Of a DNA stretch of 60,000 nucleotides, positions 1 through 14,100 are shown piece by piece. The notes beneath the pieces were generated by a model. The model was not told the DNA's origin. It saw only the letters and a list, made by a program, of their open reading frames with translations, and did not search any database. The stretch is from Glandiceps talaboti. Lineage: Eukaryota > Hemichordata > Enteropneusta > Spengelidae. The position numbers and the translations under genes were made by a program. Within the stretch, counting starts at the first letter, position 1. Every line of letters begins with the position of its first letter. The stretch covers positions 13,969,098 through 14,029,097 of the forward strand of contig NC_135560.1 of NCBI RefSeq assembly GCF_964340395.1. The letters run 5' to 3'.

Positions 1-118
1 TTCCTGTGCTTATGTAAGCTTTATATTTGCATCAAAATGAACAACATGTAATGAAATATTTTTTGTTACATTTGGCATGTTCTAAATTGTTAACATTCTT
101 GCCATTAATCTATTGTAG

Positions 119-742
119 AAAACAGATTTTATCGGAAAAGAGGCTTTGTTGAAACTGAAGGAAGAAGGTCTGCGTCGTAAATTGGTCTTATTATCAATTG
201 ATACGGATGATGTTGATGCTGAAGGCAATGAAACTATCTGGCTTGACGGCAAAGTAAGTAATAGATTTGCAAGTCATTAAAATCTATGAATTCTTTTTAT
301 TTATTATTCAAAGATTATTAGAATGGTGTAAATTCCTTTTCTGGATGTTTTATGAATAATTAAAATATTGTGATAACTTTAAAACATGTTACCGCGATAA
401 TGAAACTGAACAGAATGGAGCCCTCTTGTGGTAAATTATTGGAATACTTTTGTTTTCCATTCCAATGGCATGTTCATTTAAACCCCATTACATTTCTATG
501 TTTGTATTCTTATATTGCAGGTTGTTGGCAATACAACATCAGGTGGCTACAGCTACAACACAAATCAGAGTGTTTCGTATGCCTATCTACCAATGGATTT
601 AACTGCCTTGGGATCTCAAGTTCAAGTTGAACTTTTGGGTAAACACTACACAGGAACAGTTATACAGGAACCACTTCTACTCACAGAGGCTGTTAGAACA
701 AGAAGAATGTTGAAAAAGCAGCAAGAAAAAGTCAAACAATAA
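119..742 (+). CDS. DMGDH: Dimethylglycine dehydrogenase copy 1, last two exons (partial)
   Basis: Exons 119-253 (45 codons, after a TTGTAG acceptor, donor AAA|gtaagt) and 521-742 (after TTGCAG, stop TAA at 740-742). They encode the C-terminal barrel of the folate-binding half of DMGDH. Visible family motifs are [13 protein letters not shown], a [12 protein letters not shown] stretch very close to the vertebrate protein, and [12 protein letters not shown] followed by [20 protein letters not shown]. The tail is basic ([15 protein letters not shown]), as in the human enzyme, which also ends in a lysine-rich tail. All earlier exons lie left of the window. Exon boundaries match the last two exons of the two downstream copies, so this is the first of at least three tandem paralogues. 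Candidate polyadenylation signals AATAAA lie at 1512-1517 and 1946-1951. Confidence 0.92.
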
Positions 743-3700
743 AACTAGAATAGATAACAGTTACATATCCAATTATCAGAACAGTGTATAGTCAAAACTC
801 ACACAACATGATTGCATCAAATTGAACTTTTGTTCTAAACGCAAACATGAACATTTTTACCTGAAATTTTTGACTGTGCACTTCAGTCTTCCGATGCTAT
901 GGTTTACCAACACAATTCCATTTGAAGATCACAGCATTATTGCTTACTTTACCATTTTTACCTCACACAAATTCCTGACTTTTTTCATTCAGAGGGATTC
1001 AAGTTGTTTGGGGCCGATGAACACTTATCCCAATGTATGTGTTTTGTCCCATACCTTATTTCTAGAACTCTGGCAAAGTAGACTGTGATGTAGGAAGGTG
1101 AGGGATATTACAGTACAAGATAGAGTTGATAAAAAAGGTTATAGACTTAACCAGTCGAAAAATTGTTATCAAATTGAAGGTTGGACTCAGTGTCTTTCAG
1201 ACATGCCAATTTTACATGGAGAACTGTTGCGTATGTGGAGCTGTTCATATTCAAAACAAATGAATAAAGGCTGTATTTTTTTTCAACGTTTAGTCTTCCT
1301 GCTCAGTATAAAGGAAACTTATACTGTCTAAAGATGGGTTGATATTTCACTGTTATGCACTATGTTTGAAGTTGAGTGATATGATTTCTCAAGTCTGTAT
1401 TTTCCAAGGGATATATAAATTAGATTCAAACTGAATTATTCTCAGATATGATGTTCTCATTTTTGATAGTAATAGAATGGAGCAGTTTGCAATCAACTTT
1501 GATGTATTCAGAATAAATTATGGTAATTTATGCATGTAAATTATTCATTATCATGAGGATTGGGGGGGGGGGGGGGTAAAATATGTGTATGCTTAATATT
1601 GCCCAAATGATACAAAATAGAAATATGAAGTCAAAAGTTTAAAGTGACTGTATGGATGACAAATTGATATTTTTTTGGGATACTTTATTCATAACGCAAT
1701 TCTACTATGTTCTTGTACTTGAAAAAAGAACGTGAAACAACACACACCAACTCCTTGTTCATTAGTCCATAAATTGAAAAAAGTAAAAAAATGTGTAAAA
1801 TGTTTGTCATTGTACGTACAATAACAAACTTTTTTGACACTTTCTAGCTATTTGCATTTCACATTTTATTGAGTTACTTGGTGTATGTATGCTGTTTTCA
1901 CTTTTTTTTCTGAGTAGGAAAACATAGTAGAAATGTTTTATGACAAATAAATACAAATTTGTCAGCCATATGGCCTCTTTAATCATGATTTATCTAGAGA
2001 TTATAGTGATACCAGGTGTTCAATGAATGAATAATAAAACTAACTGAAACTAAGAATTGAATGGTTGGTATATGGACTCTTGATAGATGTATACCTCCTG
2101 TGTCTGTATTGTTGACGTACAAGTACCAATACTGGTTGCCGCGTACGTACATACGTACTTAGCCTTCAACAAACACTTTTCTCTCATGTAGATATAATTT
2201 GTAAATAGCCACTGTCTCTTTTTTTCGCAAGCAACAAAGAAATATGGTGTAACTTCATGAGTAGACCTTTTTTTACCTGCTTATTATGTTGAGCAACATC
2301 AAAATGTACGATCACAGGGATATGTTAATTTTGAAATCTGTGAGAATTGTCAGTACATACTGAATACTGCCAATATATGAATCTTATTTGGTTTATGAAG
2401 ATTCTCTGATTTGTGTCAAATTTCTATTCTAATGTCATTACGTCAGCTATGCTTGTTAAAACTCCTACCATACATGGTGCTCAAAGTCAATGTCAGTTAC
2501 CATGGTAATTGCATCTGCATTGATTCAAATCAATTTTGGAATTGGTATAAGTGGTGAACCATAGTAATAATGAACATATATTTTTAGTAATCCTCAAAGC
2601 GATTTATTTTTCATAACAAGATGAACTTTGCAGGTCTATCTCCATTTGATAAACAATTCCACATTAAATGGTAATGAAGCATCTAAACTTCATGAAAAAA
2701 GTGCCTTTCTAGAAAAAATTATTAATGCAGGGTGAGTTATTTTTTTCTAGTAGAAAGTGAGAGTGTGTGATAGTGTATTTTTCGATGAAACATGGAGCTG
2801 TGCAGTTGTATGAAATGTGCGTCTGTTTGTTTGTTTGCATAGATGCAGGGTTTCTCCAGTGATATCTTGATCTATTCTATGCCATCACTTTCAGTAGTTG
2901 AAAACAAATCTTGATATTTTGATAATTATACTTTATGAATCTCCAAGATTATCAACTCTACACACTCCTTGTAATAAAAATCAGTAACATTGATTTGCAG
3001 TTTGGGTGTCGATTATTTGTATTTCAACGATCCAAGTGTGATTGTTACTTCAGTATTTTCTACTACTTAGATATTTCAGGGACATCTTTCTGAAAAATGT
3101 GTGAAATTCAAGTCAGTGGTTTTTGATTCAATTTACTTCTAATTCTTAAAAAAGAATACACCACTGGAGACATTTATAAAATATTGAAAAAAGTGATATT
3201 CTCCTAAACCAGTGCTCGGATTTCACACATTCGGTATTTCTGATAATATTCATTATTGAATTAATTATAGCCTTGGATTTATTGCTACACATTATGGCGG
3301 CCGTACTCAATTCTATCATAGACCCTTCCCTTTCGTGTATGGTCTATGATTCTAGGTTGCTAATGTAGTAATGACCCGACCGACCATATATTGATTGGCG
3401 CCCTCTACGTCAGGATTAGACAACAATCACAACGTCACTGATTGTCAGACGGCAACCCGACCCTACAAGTGCGTATCTGAGCAAAAAATCTCGTTTATTG
3501 CTGAAATTCGGGAAACACATGGTTCAGAGTTTCGTTCACACTTTTAATTGTCATTTCTATTTCATTAAAACTATTAAAGTGCAATTATAAGTTTAAAAGT
3601 ACGATGAACGTTGTTAACTCATACACTTACCTGTAAGTTATTAAATACAAAATGTATCACTAAGTTGAATGGTTTATCATAGCATTGTGGCGTAGCTTTA

Positions 3701-5733
3701 AAGCTAATAAAGTTGTGTACTCCACTGCCTCACAAGAAGCTTTTGGTGGGTGTATTGTACAACGTGACAATGATATTGCTCATGGTAACTGCGATCACAA
3801 TGGAGCAAGTCAACAAGAGTTCTACATGGCGAGAATTAGATAGAGGCAGTACGTAGAGTTCTAGAGGTCAGGAAGTTAAGCGGTTTACTGATAATCAAAA
3901 TATCGTCAGCCTAATTAATCGATTAATGATAATTAATAAACTCTTTGTCTCTTGATACATCCCAAGCACATGACATGGAGTCATAACATTGCACCTTTTA
4001 AGCAACAGTTTTGTTAGAAATGACTTCTCGATATTGCAGGCCATGAGTTGCATTGTGTCATCATGTGATATAAAAACTTGCATGCGTAGCTGTACACGTA
4101 ACACATAAGAAATGAAATACCTTGAAATTTACTGGATGGACTAACTCTAAAATCTGTGCCTCTTGAACATGTTGAATTGCACACAAACATAGCCAATAGA
4201 GACACAATTTCAAATAATTTAATGAATTTGTATCTCTAAATGGTAACTGACCTCCACTGTGCATGTTTTCCCCAAATTTTCTCACTTTCTACTTGATCTT
4301 TTTATTATTATTATTTGTGTCAATATGACTTGAAATGATTTAAACTTTTGAAACCCTCAAATTAGTGATACTTTTATGATATAACTAAGTTGTGTTTTAC
4401 TTCTGAATGTTGCTCTAAATGGCCTCCAAATGGTGTTCATTTTTCAAAAAGCTCTTACCGTGGGAGGGGGACACCCCCTCCCAACCCCCGCGCTTGTATA
4501 GCAGGCGCGCGCGCGTAGCATGCACTCCTCCCCATACTGTTTCCAGTTCTCTCCCTAATTTGAAACTTACTGAAACCCCTAGGTTTACAATTATATTAAC
4601 TCCATTTCTAATATTGTACTTTACAATTAGCTGAATTAATCTATAATGGTAATAGTTCACCCAATCTAAGAGATATCCTAGAACTTTTGGTTACTAAACC
4701 ATGAATATCTTGCATGTCCATGAACAGACAATCATACTTCTCATAGGGTTGCTGTCTAAAGAGCTTTATACATGTGAAGCAATGGATTTGGGACAGCAAA
4801 TTACCAGATACACTTAAAATTACTGTAAATGTAAGAAGTAAAATTAACTATGCAGTGTGCTGTATTGTGCTTTGAGAATCTAGAGTGTCTTTTGCAAGAA
4901 GAATATTTCTTGTCAACAGATGTCTGGGGGGGGGGGGGGTTCAGTTGTTTTTTTTAATTTGTCAGAGGGGGGTTGGATTGTTTTGTGGATGAATCACAGG
5001 GGCGTCACTATTTTTAAGTACAACACGAACAAGAAGTCACTGGCCCACCCCTAGCCGTAAAAACTGATCGCTCCCTAAAGTACTATATAAGAAGAACAGT
5101 AACTGCCATAAATAGTAGATTGAGCGACAACTTTGTTGAGAATTAAAAAAAATTGCATCATCACACCATTTTAGACAAACTGTCCTGACCAGAAACATTT
5201 TTTTTCCTTTGGCCTAATATCTTCTGAAAACGCACATTTTCCTTCGTCACACGTAATGAATAAACTACAACAAACAAACACTACCCCTCCCCCCCCCCAA
5301 TAGTCACCAATTGAGAGACCTTTGTCGTTTATTCATGTATTTATCTACTCATTTATCGGTTTGTTTGCTAATGTTTTTGTTTGTTTGTTTGTTTGTTTGT
5401 TTGTTTGTTTGTTTGTTTGTTTGTTTGTTTGTTTGTTTGTTTGTAAACAAAACTAACTGAGCCTGAGCTCCCTGTGATCGAACAACAAAAAGACCTGTCA
5501 AAGCGTCGACGTCGTTATGTAACATATATATATCATATAGTATATCGTATACATCATAACGTCTATCGGCTGCTAAAGTTCACTAGTCCAGACATAGTCA
5601 TAGTTCGACCTTTTGACCCTCTTTGATATTACATTACAACCACAGATAACTAACCATGCTAACTAGTGTTAGTTGTCTGTGATTACAACGTACAACATAC
5701 GACGTTTTTATTACTACCGTACCACCACAAATC
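743..5733. other. Spacer between DMGDH copies 1 and 2
   Basis: Holds the 3' UTR of copy 1 (to about 1.5-2.0 kb) and the 5' flank of copy 2. No conserved gene was recognised. A possible two-exon fragment at 2634-3070 is discussed as a finding. Poly-G runs lie near 1562-1576 and 4926-4939. A (GTTT)n tract lies at 5373-5444. A near-perfect inverted repeat at 5641-5681 (arms CACAGATAACTAAC / GTTAGTTGTCTGTG, one mismatch) sits about 55-90 bp upstream of the copy 2 start codon. No TATA box could be assigned with confidence. Confidence 0.6.
5373..5444. repeat. (GTTT)n microsatellite
   Basis: An uninterrupted tetranucleotide run of about 17 units, roughly 300 bp upstream of the DMGDH copy 2 start codon. 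Confidence 0.95.
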
Positions 5734-5891
5734 ATGGCATTCTATAACAGACTCAAGCTCCTCGGGATCGGGAGACGCCCTGGTCTGCCGCTGGATACCG
5801 TGATGTCGTTGGGCAGACTCTCAACAACTTTGAATGTGCAGCATCGATTGAACTCTTCGTGTGCTAGCAGAAGTAGAGTAAACAGAGTAAG
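5734..5891 (+). CDS. DMGDH: DMGDH copy 2 exon 1: mitochondrial presequence
   Basis: ATG at 5734 opens 52 codons plus two bases. The peptide starts [17 protein letters not shown] and contains many Arg, Ser and Leu residues and almost no acid, as expected for an amphipathic matrix-targeting peptide. It ends ...SRVNRVR, joining to YSTDKLQQR; an arginine two or three residues before the mature start fits a matrix-protease site. The donor used is AAG|GTACGA at 5892. The better-looking GTAAGG at 5887 would break the frame. The equivalent exon of copy 3 has the same length and phase, which supports both. Confidence 0.8.
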
Positions 5892-6115
5892 GTACGATGA
5901 TTTCGGTCTACAGATGGTTTTCAAAATAGTGTTCAATTGGGGGTCTAATAATATAATTACGGAATCCCTAGGGTATAAAGTATATGAAAATATAATGATT
6001 GTATAATTTTTCCATTAGTGTGAGTTTTGCATCGAAACCATAAAATTATAGTGCCATGGTAACATATGATTTGGCTAATTTACGAAATTTGGATTATATT
6101 CATTGATTTCAGTAA

Positions 6116-6156
<41 letters not shown>

Positions 6157-9100
6157 TACACATACATACATACATACATACACACACACACATACATACA
6201 TACATACATACATACATACATACATACATACATACATACATACATACATACATACATACATACCACCATTTTAGTGATTCTAGTTAAATATATCAAACTG
6301 GAGATAATTCGGTGCCCTAAAGGACTTTGTTAGTCTGCAAGGTACGCCTTGACGGGGCGCCCTCACACATCGACGTATCTTACAGTCGAGGACTTTGTCA
6401 ACCACAGGCAACATTGCATATCGCTAAAAAGTTTGCATACTATAAACCATAGCTGATGTTATATGCTATCGGGGAGGGGGGTCACAGTTCAACAAACTAC
6501 CTGGTGTTATATCAGTGTAAATAAATACAAGTAATCATATCAGTATATGCCGATGACATTTCAAGGACACGGTAGATTAATGCATAGATATAAAATAGGC
6601 TCCTGTACGTCACTGTAGATAGACAGGTGTCAAAACAAAGGTAATTCGACGAGTGAGGTCACAGTTGTAATCCAGATTAATTTGTATGGTAAACACACAT
6701 GTTAATTAGATATGCAAATATACTGAGTGGTGCCACAGTTAAAATTAAATAGTAATTTATATGTAAAAATACTAAGTGGGGTCACAAAATTAATTTGCAT
6801 GCAAAGTGGAGGAAATGGTCACAATGTGGAGTTACACAGTTATAAATATATGAGGTAATTTGCATACGACATGCAGAATTTACTTTGCATTTTGGACGAA
6901 AATCAATTCAAGTCAGTCAAGTCTCTCAAATCATTGCTGTGGAAGCTTATTCTTGGTTCCCTTTGAAATAATAAAAGAAATTTGGGGGTTCACCGTCATG
7001 CCGTTTTCAAGGAAATTATCAATCTTTTATTTTCTCATGTACAGTATTCAGTGACTAACATGGTTTACTATTTCAAAGTCAGCCTGACCTTGTTACATAG
7101 TGACCCCTGATTTTTTCTTGATGTTGACTGAGAATGGGTTGGCGTTTTCTTGAACAAACAAAAAGCGAACGTTTAAGATTGTTATTTTCGGAGGCGCATA
7201 CTTTATCTGGATTGTCGTTTCTATTTCATGTTTAAGTTTCGTCTTGATAATCGTCTTAGATGTAGCTAGACGCTCTGAGATACGTCGTGTCCTTCCGCCC
7301 TCACCGGCCTGCTCTATCCGACAGGGGTAGACCGATGTGTGAGGGCGCCCCGTCACGGCGTACATTACAGCTACAGGCTATTGTATTTACCTACTTTTAT
7401 ACAAAAGTTATGTGTGGGTCATAGTTAAAATAAAATATTTATAATTATCTAAAAAAAAAGAATATTTTTGTCAGAAACAAACATTTTTATTGATGTAATT
7501 GTTTTAATTACATGCCCTAAATTGTAAACAAAATATGTATTCTGTATTTTATTCATCAAAAAGATATAGTACTGACAAACTACAACAACGGATCAAAGAT
7601 ACCGCCGAAACTGTCATTATTGGAGGTGGTTGCCTAGGAACGAGTACTGCATTTCATCTCGCCAAAGCGGGGATGAAAGATGTGGTGCTACTGGAGAAAA
7701 CTGAACTGACGGCAGGATCCACATGGCATGCTGTGAGTTGAAAATTAGAGTTTCTCGTTTAAAACTGTAGTATGCGTATAGGCTGATTCATAGTCTTCAA
7801 GACCAGGTCAAAGTTCAGATGACCAATGCATTACAAAATTGAAACTATCACATCGTCGTAAACGATCTTAGCCTCTTTTACGGCACCGTCCAAGACGCAC
7901 CGCCAAATATTTCGCTGCTTTAATACCAGAAATATGTGATGTGGCGTACGAGACATTCGTCGCAAACCAGTGCTGTTATTTCTCCCCGCGAACTTCGAAA
8001 TAACGAGACTGTTGACGGCGCGTTTTAGACGGTGCCGTGAAAGAGGCTGTGGTTTGCGACGATGCGCCGTAGAATGTGGCAATACAACTATTATCTCCCT
8101 GAAGATCAGATCCCCATCTCCAATTTAGGAAATCGAGTGACCAATGCATTGCAAAATTGAACTATAATACGTCATATACAAGTGTAGTTATGTTACCTTA
8201 TTAAAAATTAAATGTGAATTTCGATATTTTGAAATTGTTCAGATCAGACAATGGTATTATTCAGAAAGTCAGTATTCTTTATGTCTATAGATCTACAGTG
8301 TATTAAAATAAATCATTTTTCAATCTTGCAAACCAGAGAATTTTTTTTTTCCGCTGACACAACAAAAGTCTTAGAATGACTATGAATTAACGTTGCCATA
8401 CTGGGGACACTAGATTGCAATAATGACAACTCTTGAATTATACATATATATTTATAAATCATTCAAATGTACCATTTTTTACTGAAAGGCCGGACTTACC
8501 ACCTACTATCAAGCCAACGTTAACATGAAGAAGATTACATATCACGGTCTAAAGCTGTATGCAGAAATAACAAAGGAAACAGGACAGGTACAGTTACGAA
8601 GATTTATTTCTTTCACCCCAAATGAAAAACTACCACGTTGAAAACCTTAATAGCATATTCTTCTGGCAATCTCAGACTATTATAAACCACTGTAGTGGTT
8701 CAAGGTATACACCGCCGCCAAAGAAGTTGATATACAAATGCTGGTATTCTGTGAGACATACCCTTTGGAAGAACGCTGTGATCAGAAAAAGGTGCCACTA
8801 ATCGCAGAGGGCGCAAACACTCCAATCTTTCATTTGGAATAATTTATCTTCCTTTGCTTATCAAATATTACTATGCATTGTAAAAGAAATTTTCAAGTCT
8901 AAAAATCGACTCTTTCAATCTTCAATATATTTACTCTTTTTGTTCCACAGGAAGTGGGATTCCATCGGCCTGGTAGTATAAGGCTTGCATCCACTCCAGA
9001 GAGAGTTGACGAGTTCCGGTATCAAATGCATAGACATGGTTCGTTTATTGGGAAAATACCTCAACGTTTGATATGGCCTGACGAAATCAAAAAGTTGCAT

Positions 9101-11039
9101 CCATTAATAAATACTGACAAGGTAATATTTATAATACTTAGTATTTTGAAATTTTGGCAAATGATTTTGGAGACCATCGACCAAATTGCCATGTTTCTAT
9201 TAACCACTTTGACTTTCTATCTAATTCTAATCGATACAAGAATAATCACTAACGCCTACTCCGTTAGGAACACTTTTCGTATAAGTACCAAAAGTAAGAA
9301 TATAAGTACACAAAAAAAAATCTGATTTGAAAATTCGATAATATGAATACTGTTCGATTGCTTTATTTACCTCTATTCCTTAGCATATTGTCTTTTGGTT
9401 TCGATTTTAATGTTCCGAGAGTGGTCGATCGCTTTCTTCCTACATTTCGAGTCGTATTCCTACACCAGATTTTAATCAGATTGAACAGAAATGAAAATTG
9501 CATGGACGTCTCAACAAAACTCAACCTACTCAGATGGTTTCAAAACTCAAACTTTTCGTTTTTCTTTAGTGGTTATTTCCCCCTTTTATGGGAGGGGAGA
9601 CAGAAACATGTCCACTTTCTCACACTTTGTAGAGTCTCGTAATGAACGATACTATAATTACGTATATGTTCCTATGGTTGACAAAGTGATCCCCGTTAAA
9701 GAAAAGTCTACGAAAAATGGTACTTTACTTATTCGATTATTTTGCCTTGATTGCGACTTGCCTTTACGGACTAAATCCTCGGGCATTCAATGTTTAGTAA
9801 AATTCGAAGTCATTATCTGACAGCAATTCGTTCTTGAATTTCAGATTCTTGCTGGGTTGTACATGGAGGGGGATGGACACATAGACCCTTACTCTCTAAC
9901 ACAAGCCTATGCTATCGGTGCACGTAAATATGGAGCCGAAATTTACCAGAATTCACCAGTTTTAGGATTAAAACAAACCAGTGATGGTAAATGGGAAGTG
10001 GAGACACAACATGGAACTATTAAAGCCAACAGAGTTGTCAATGCTGCAGGTGAGAATATTGAACAGAAATTATATTATGTGTTAAAGCAAGATGAAACTT
10101 TTGGGTATTGCCACGTAGCCAAACCAGGACCTGGTATTCATGAGGGACCCACGCCTCAAACAGGTGGCTATGCAACAATGTATAGACAGTCCAAAATAAT
10201 GCAAATGTTACATATTCATAATTCAAAACTCAGAAATAAAAACAAAGATACATAACAAACACAATACGAGGGCGCCATATAAATCATTGTGACTCTCCTT
10301 TGACTGTTCGGTCACCAATTCTATTATTCATTGGAATATAGTAACGATTATATCAAAATGGTTGTAATTTTCTCATCACCGATTTGTGAATCAAGAAAAC
10401 TGCAAGCACCTGCGCTATCACGGAGTGTACGACACAATCGTTATTTTTGACACAATACTTAGTCCTAGCTTCATCAAGGTGTATGGTAGATTTTCTGAGC
10501 AATTTTTTTTTTTTTTTTTTTTTTTTGGGGGGGTGAAGTTTACTAGATTGGTCATAAGACAATCTTTTTGTTTTTGTTGTTTTTGTTTATAAATGTACGT
10601 CAAGTTAATTCGATTGCCTCCGTTTCGACTGTACAGGATTTTGGTCACGTGAAATTGGTAAAATGGTGGGGATTGACCTTCCAATAATGACTGTAGAACA
10701 CCAGTATGTAGTTACTTCTAGTATACCGGAAGTAGAACAACTCGATCGTGAACTACCTGTTCTTAGAGATTTGGAAGGATCGTACTATGTTCGTCAAGAG
10801 AGGACGGGCTTGTTGATTGGTCCGTATGAGAAGATAGAGAACATGAAAGTAAAACACGATTGGCTTGAACAAGTTCCACCAGGTATTTATTTTGTTTTGT
10901 TATGTTTTGTTAACACGTCGTACTTCTAAATGAATATACCACAAAATATAGACAACATTCACACAAGTATCTTTCTGTTTCTGGAATACTTCGTCAGACC
11001 ACTTTGTTAAGATGTTCGTTATTAAGTAGAAATGCGATG

Positions 11040-11138
<99 letters not shown>

Positions 11139-14100
11139 GTATATTATTTTCTTATTGAAATTAGATTTGAAAACATTCATATAGTGTTTGCTTGAAATCT
11201 ATATTATCGTGTAGGTTTCGGTCGTGAACTTTTTGAGAGTGACTTAGATCGCATAAGTGATAATCTGGAAGCTGCGATGGACTTAGTTCCTGTAATGAAA
11301 ACTGCCGATATCCAGTCTGTAGTCAATGGTCCAATGGCATTCTCACCTGACTCTGCTGGTTTGGTTGGGCCGTATCCTGGTCTCCGAAACTATTGGCTCA
11401 TCAACGGTACAATGTGAGTGCTTTCAACGAAAGGAAGATTGTCGTGTTTGTATAGTTGTTGACAAACTTCGACATTCATATGTCACTTGACAAAATAGCC
11501 ATTTGCTCACCATGAAATGGAAATATCTTTCAAATTGGTGAAGTGATAGTCCGTGACAGAAAGGTTTCAATGTTTTGACAGATTTAGGGAACGCAATATA
11601 GTTGCTTCATGATATTTTAGCATTGTAAAACTTAGCTAGTCTGCAGACTTCTAGTAAACTTGGCCAGTCTGCAGCAGGCTTGGCTAGTAAACTTGGCTAG
11701 CCTGCAGACTTGGCTAGTAAACTTGGCTAGTCTGCAGGCTTGGCTAGTAAACTTGGCTAGTCTGCAGGCTTGGCTAGTAAACTTGGCTAGTCTGCAACTT
11801 ATCGAATAGTGGTTGCATTCCCTACCTAATACCAATCCGTTTTTATCGACAGAGGTGGTATTGTTTGGTCTGCTGGGTTTGCAAAATACCTGAGTGACTG
11901 GATAATGAGTGGAGAGCCACCTCATGACCTTGAATTTGACCCAGCACGCTACGGTAAATGGACGACACGGGAATATCTCATTGCCAAAGCAAGTGAAAGC
12001 TACGGATTAAACAATCTCGTCGGTTACCCATTTGAAGAGAGGACTGGTGGACGTCCAACGGAAAGAATCTCTGGAGTGTACGATAAGATGAAAGAACGTG
12101 GTGCAATATTTGGATTTCATGGAGGTAAAAGTGTAAGCGTACAAACGTAAAAAAAAACACCCGAAAACACCATCAAATATACTGACCGTGAATTTGGAAT
12201 GCTCACAGACGATCTTCCGTATACCACCCGACACTGTGACCCCACCACAATATCACACCCACCAGTACTAGTCACTACTACATAAGATTGCATGACCTGA
12301 GAAACATTCAGTGCTTTCAAACATTATCATGAACAGTGTGATGTCCAGTACACTCTATCTACCTGATTTAACAAATGTGATATTTTTAAGAATAGCCAAA
12401 ATTGTGACAAATAATTACTCCCACTAGAAAATCATAACTTTTTTTTGAAATTAGTAAACTGCCTCTCAATTTTAATTTCTTTTTTCAAATAACGCCGACT
12501 AGGTTGGGAAACCCCTAATTGGTTTGCATTACCTGGTGATGACAATTCTTACAAACCAAGTTTTCGTCGTACCAACTGGTTTGAACCGGTTGGACGTGAA
12601 TGTAAAATGGTGATGGAGAAAGCTGGTATAATTGATCTGACTTCAGTCAGTAAATTTGAAGTGCAGGGTAAAGATGCAGTGAAGTTGATGGATTATCTCA
12701 CAGCAGGTGATCTTCCACAGGTAGGTGGAGTCATGATGGGGTCAATTCAATGAAGCTGAAAAGATGAGTTCATATTTTTTACAAACTTGAAGAACTGGCA
12801 CAATTTATTATGCACTTAATATCAACTCTGTAAAATATTTGAGCAAATATAGTGATTATTACCTTAAATTTAAAGGAAAGGGCTTGGTTATCTGAAAGTG
12901 GCTTGCAAGAAAATCGACGTCGTACGCATCGAACTACTTTCAAATTACACGTCACTTTATGCTCCTGTCAAGTACTCCTGTAAAGGACACTTACATATTA
13001 CCAAAACGCCATACTAAAAGATTCAAGTGTAAAACAGTACTGCAATACAAACACATGGTTTACCTTCAGATTCAAAAGTGTTTTGTCTCCATCAATACGT
13101 GATATTATAGATCCCATTACCCAGATAGACTTTCCACCCTTAGTGCTTGGTCATCAAGTGAGCCATCAGCTAGCTGCATGTGAGGCTAGGCAACCGGGAC
13201 TTGTAATATTGGCCAAAAGAATATACATCCCACATTCATCAAATTGTATAATCATCATGTGGAATTAAATTGCCGCGGGTTGTCGGTGGCCAATTTACTA
13301 GTATTTGCCATTGGTGTAGGGCTCAAGCCAGCGCATCATGAATACTCTTTATTATAATTTTATTAACTTGAAGTAAGAAGAGCGTCATTCAGTTGGACTC
13401 TACTGAACAACGATGGTTTTCGAATGACACAGCGACAGTGGTTTCCTCCTGCATTAGCATTGAATCCAATGTCTATACATCTCCTCAAAAAGAAGTGCAA
13501 GTTATTTTAAGAAGCTACCGAAAGCTTTTTCTCATAGTAATTATATTGTACTGTATTTTCCTCCACAATTTTGTCCAAGGATGGACAGTATGCGGTTCTT
13601 CATATGCTGACATCTAGAGGTACAATCTACTCAGAACTTGTATTATGTAGAGTTGCTGACGACAAATTTCTTTGCCTTACTGGTGCCGATGCTGAACTCC
13701 GTGATATACGGTAAAGTCTTACCTTTTGATTTAAAAAAAAGAGCCATTGTATTGTTGTGTTTTAAGATTGAACATTTCAGTTAAAGTATAATTTCAAATT
13801 ACTCTAAAAGAGTGATGTAATGTAAAAACGTTATTTTTATTGTTTTTCCCCCATACCCTTTTATGAAGGATCAACAGATAACTGTTATTTTCACTTGGGC
13901 AATCTGTTTTAAACAAGTCGATTCAACAATGATATCAAAAAACATTTATTTCTAGGTGGGTAGAAGACCATGCATTCAATGATGGATTTGATGTCAAAAT
14001 AACAAACATCACAGAAGACAAAGCTTGTCTAGGACTTGCAGGACCAAAATCACGTCAGCTTCTACAAGAACTAACCATTACTAGTTTGAGTAATGATGAT

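Larger units (their letters stand above)
7564..11413 (+). other. DMGDH: DMGDH copy 2 FAD-domain exons (2-7)
   Basis: These six exons encode residues 53-416. Exon 2 carries the Rossmann dinucleotide loop [10 protein letters not shown] and the acidic end of the second strand ([17 protein letters not shown]). The histidine at 108 aligns with the residue that carries covalent FAD in characterised mammalian DMGDH. Exon 4 encodes [20 protein letters not shown], exon 5 [18 protein letters not shown], exon 6 [11 protein letters not shown] and [20 protein letters not shown], and exon 7 [13 protein letters not shown] and [11 protein letters not shown]. No stop, frameshift or loss of a motif residue was seen, so the domain should be functional. 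The span is interrupted by five introns holding repeats listed separately. Confidence 0.88.

Noticed and set aside
4415-4660. Overlapping open frames on both strands near 4.5 kb.
   Set aside because: Short, lacking homology, on a GC-richer low-complexity patch (GCGCGCGCG).
5887-5892. GTAAGG donor for DMGDH-2 exon 1.
   Set aside because: It would end the exon in phase 0 and bring an immediate stop (ATA TAG) in exon 2; the donor five bases later keeps the phase and matches copy 3.
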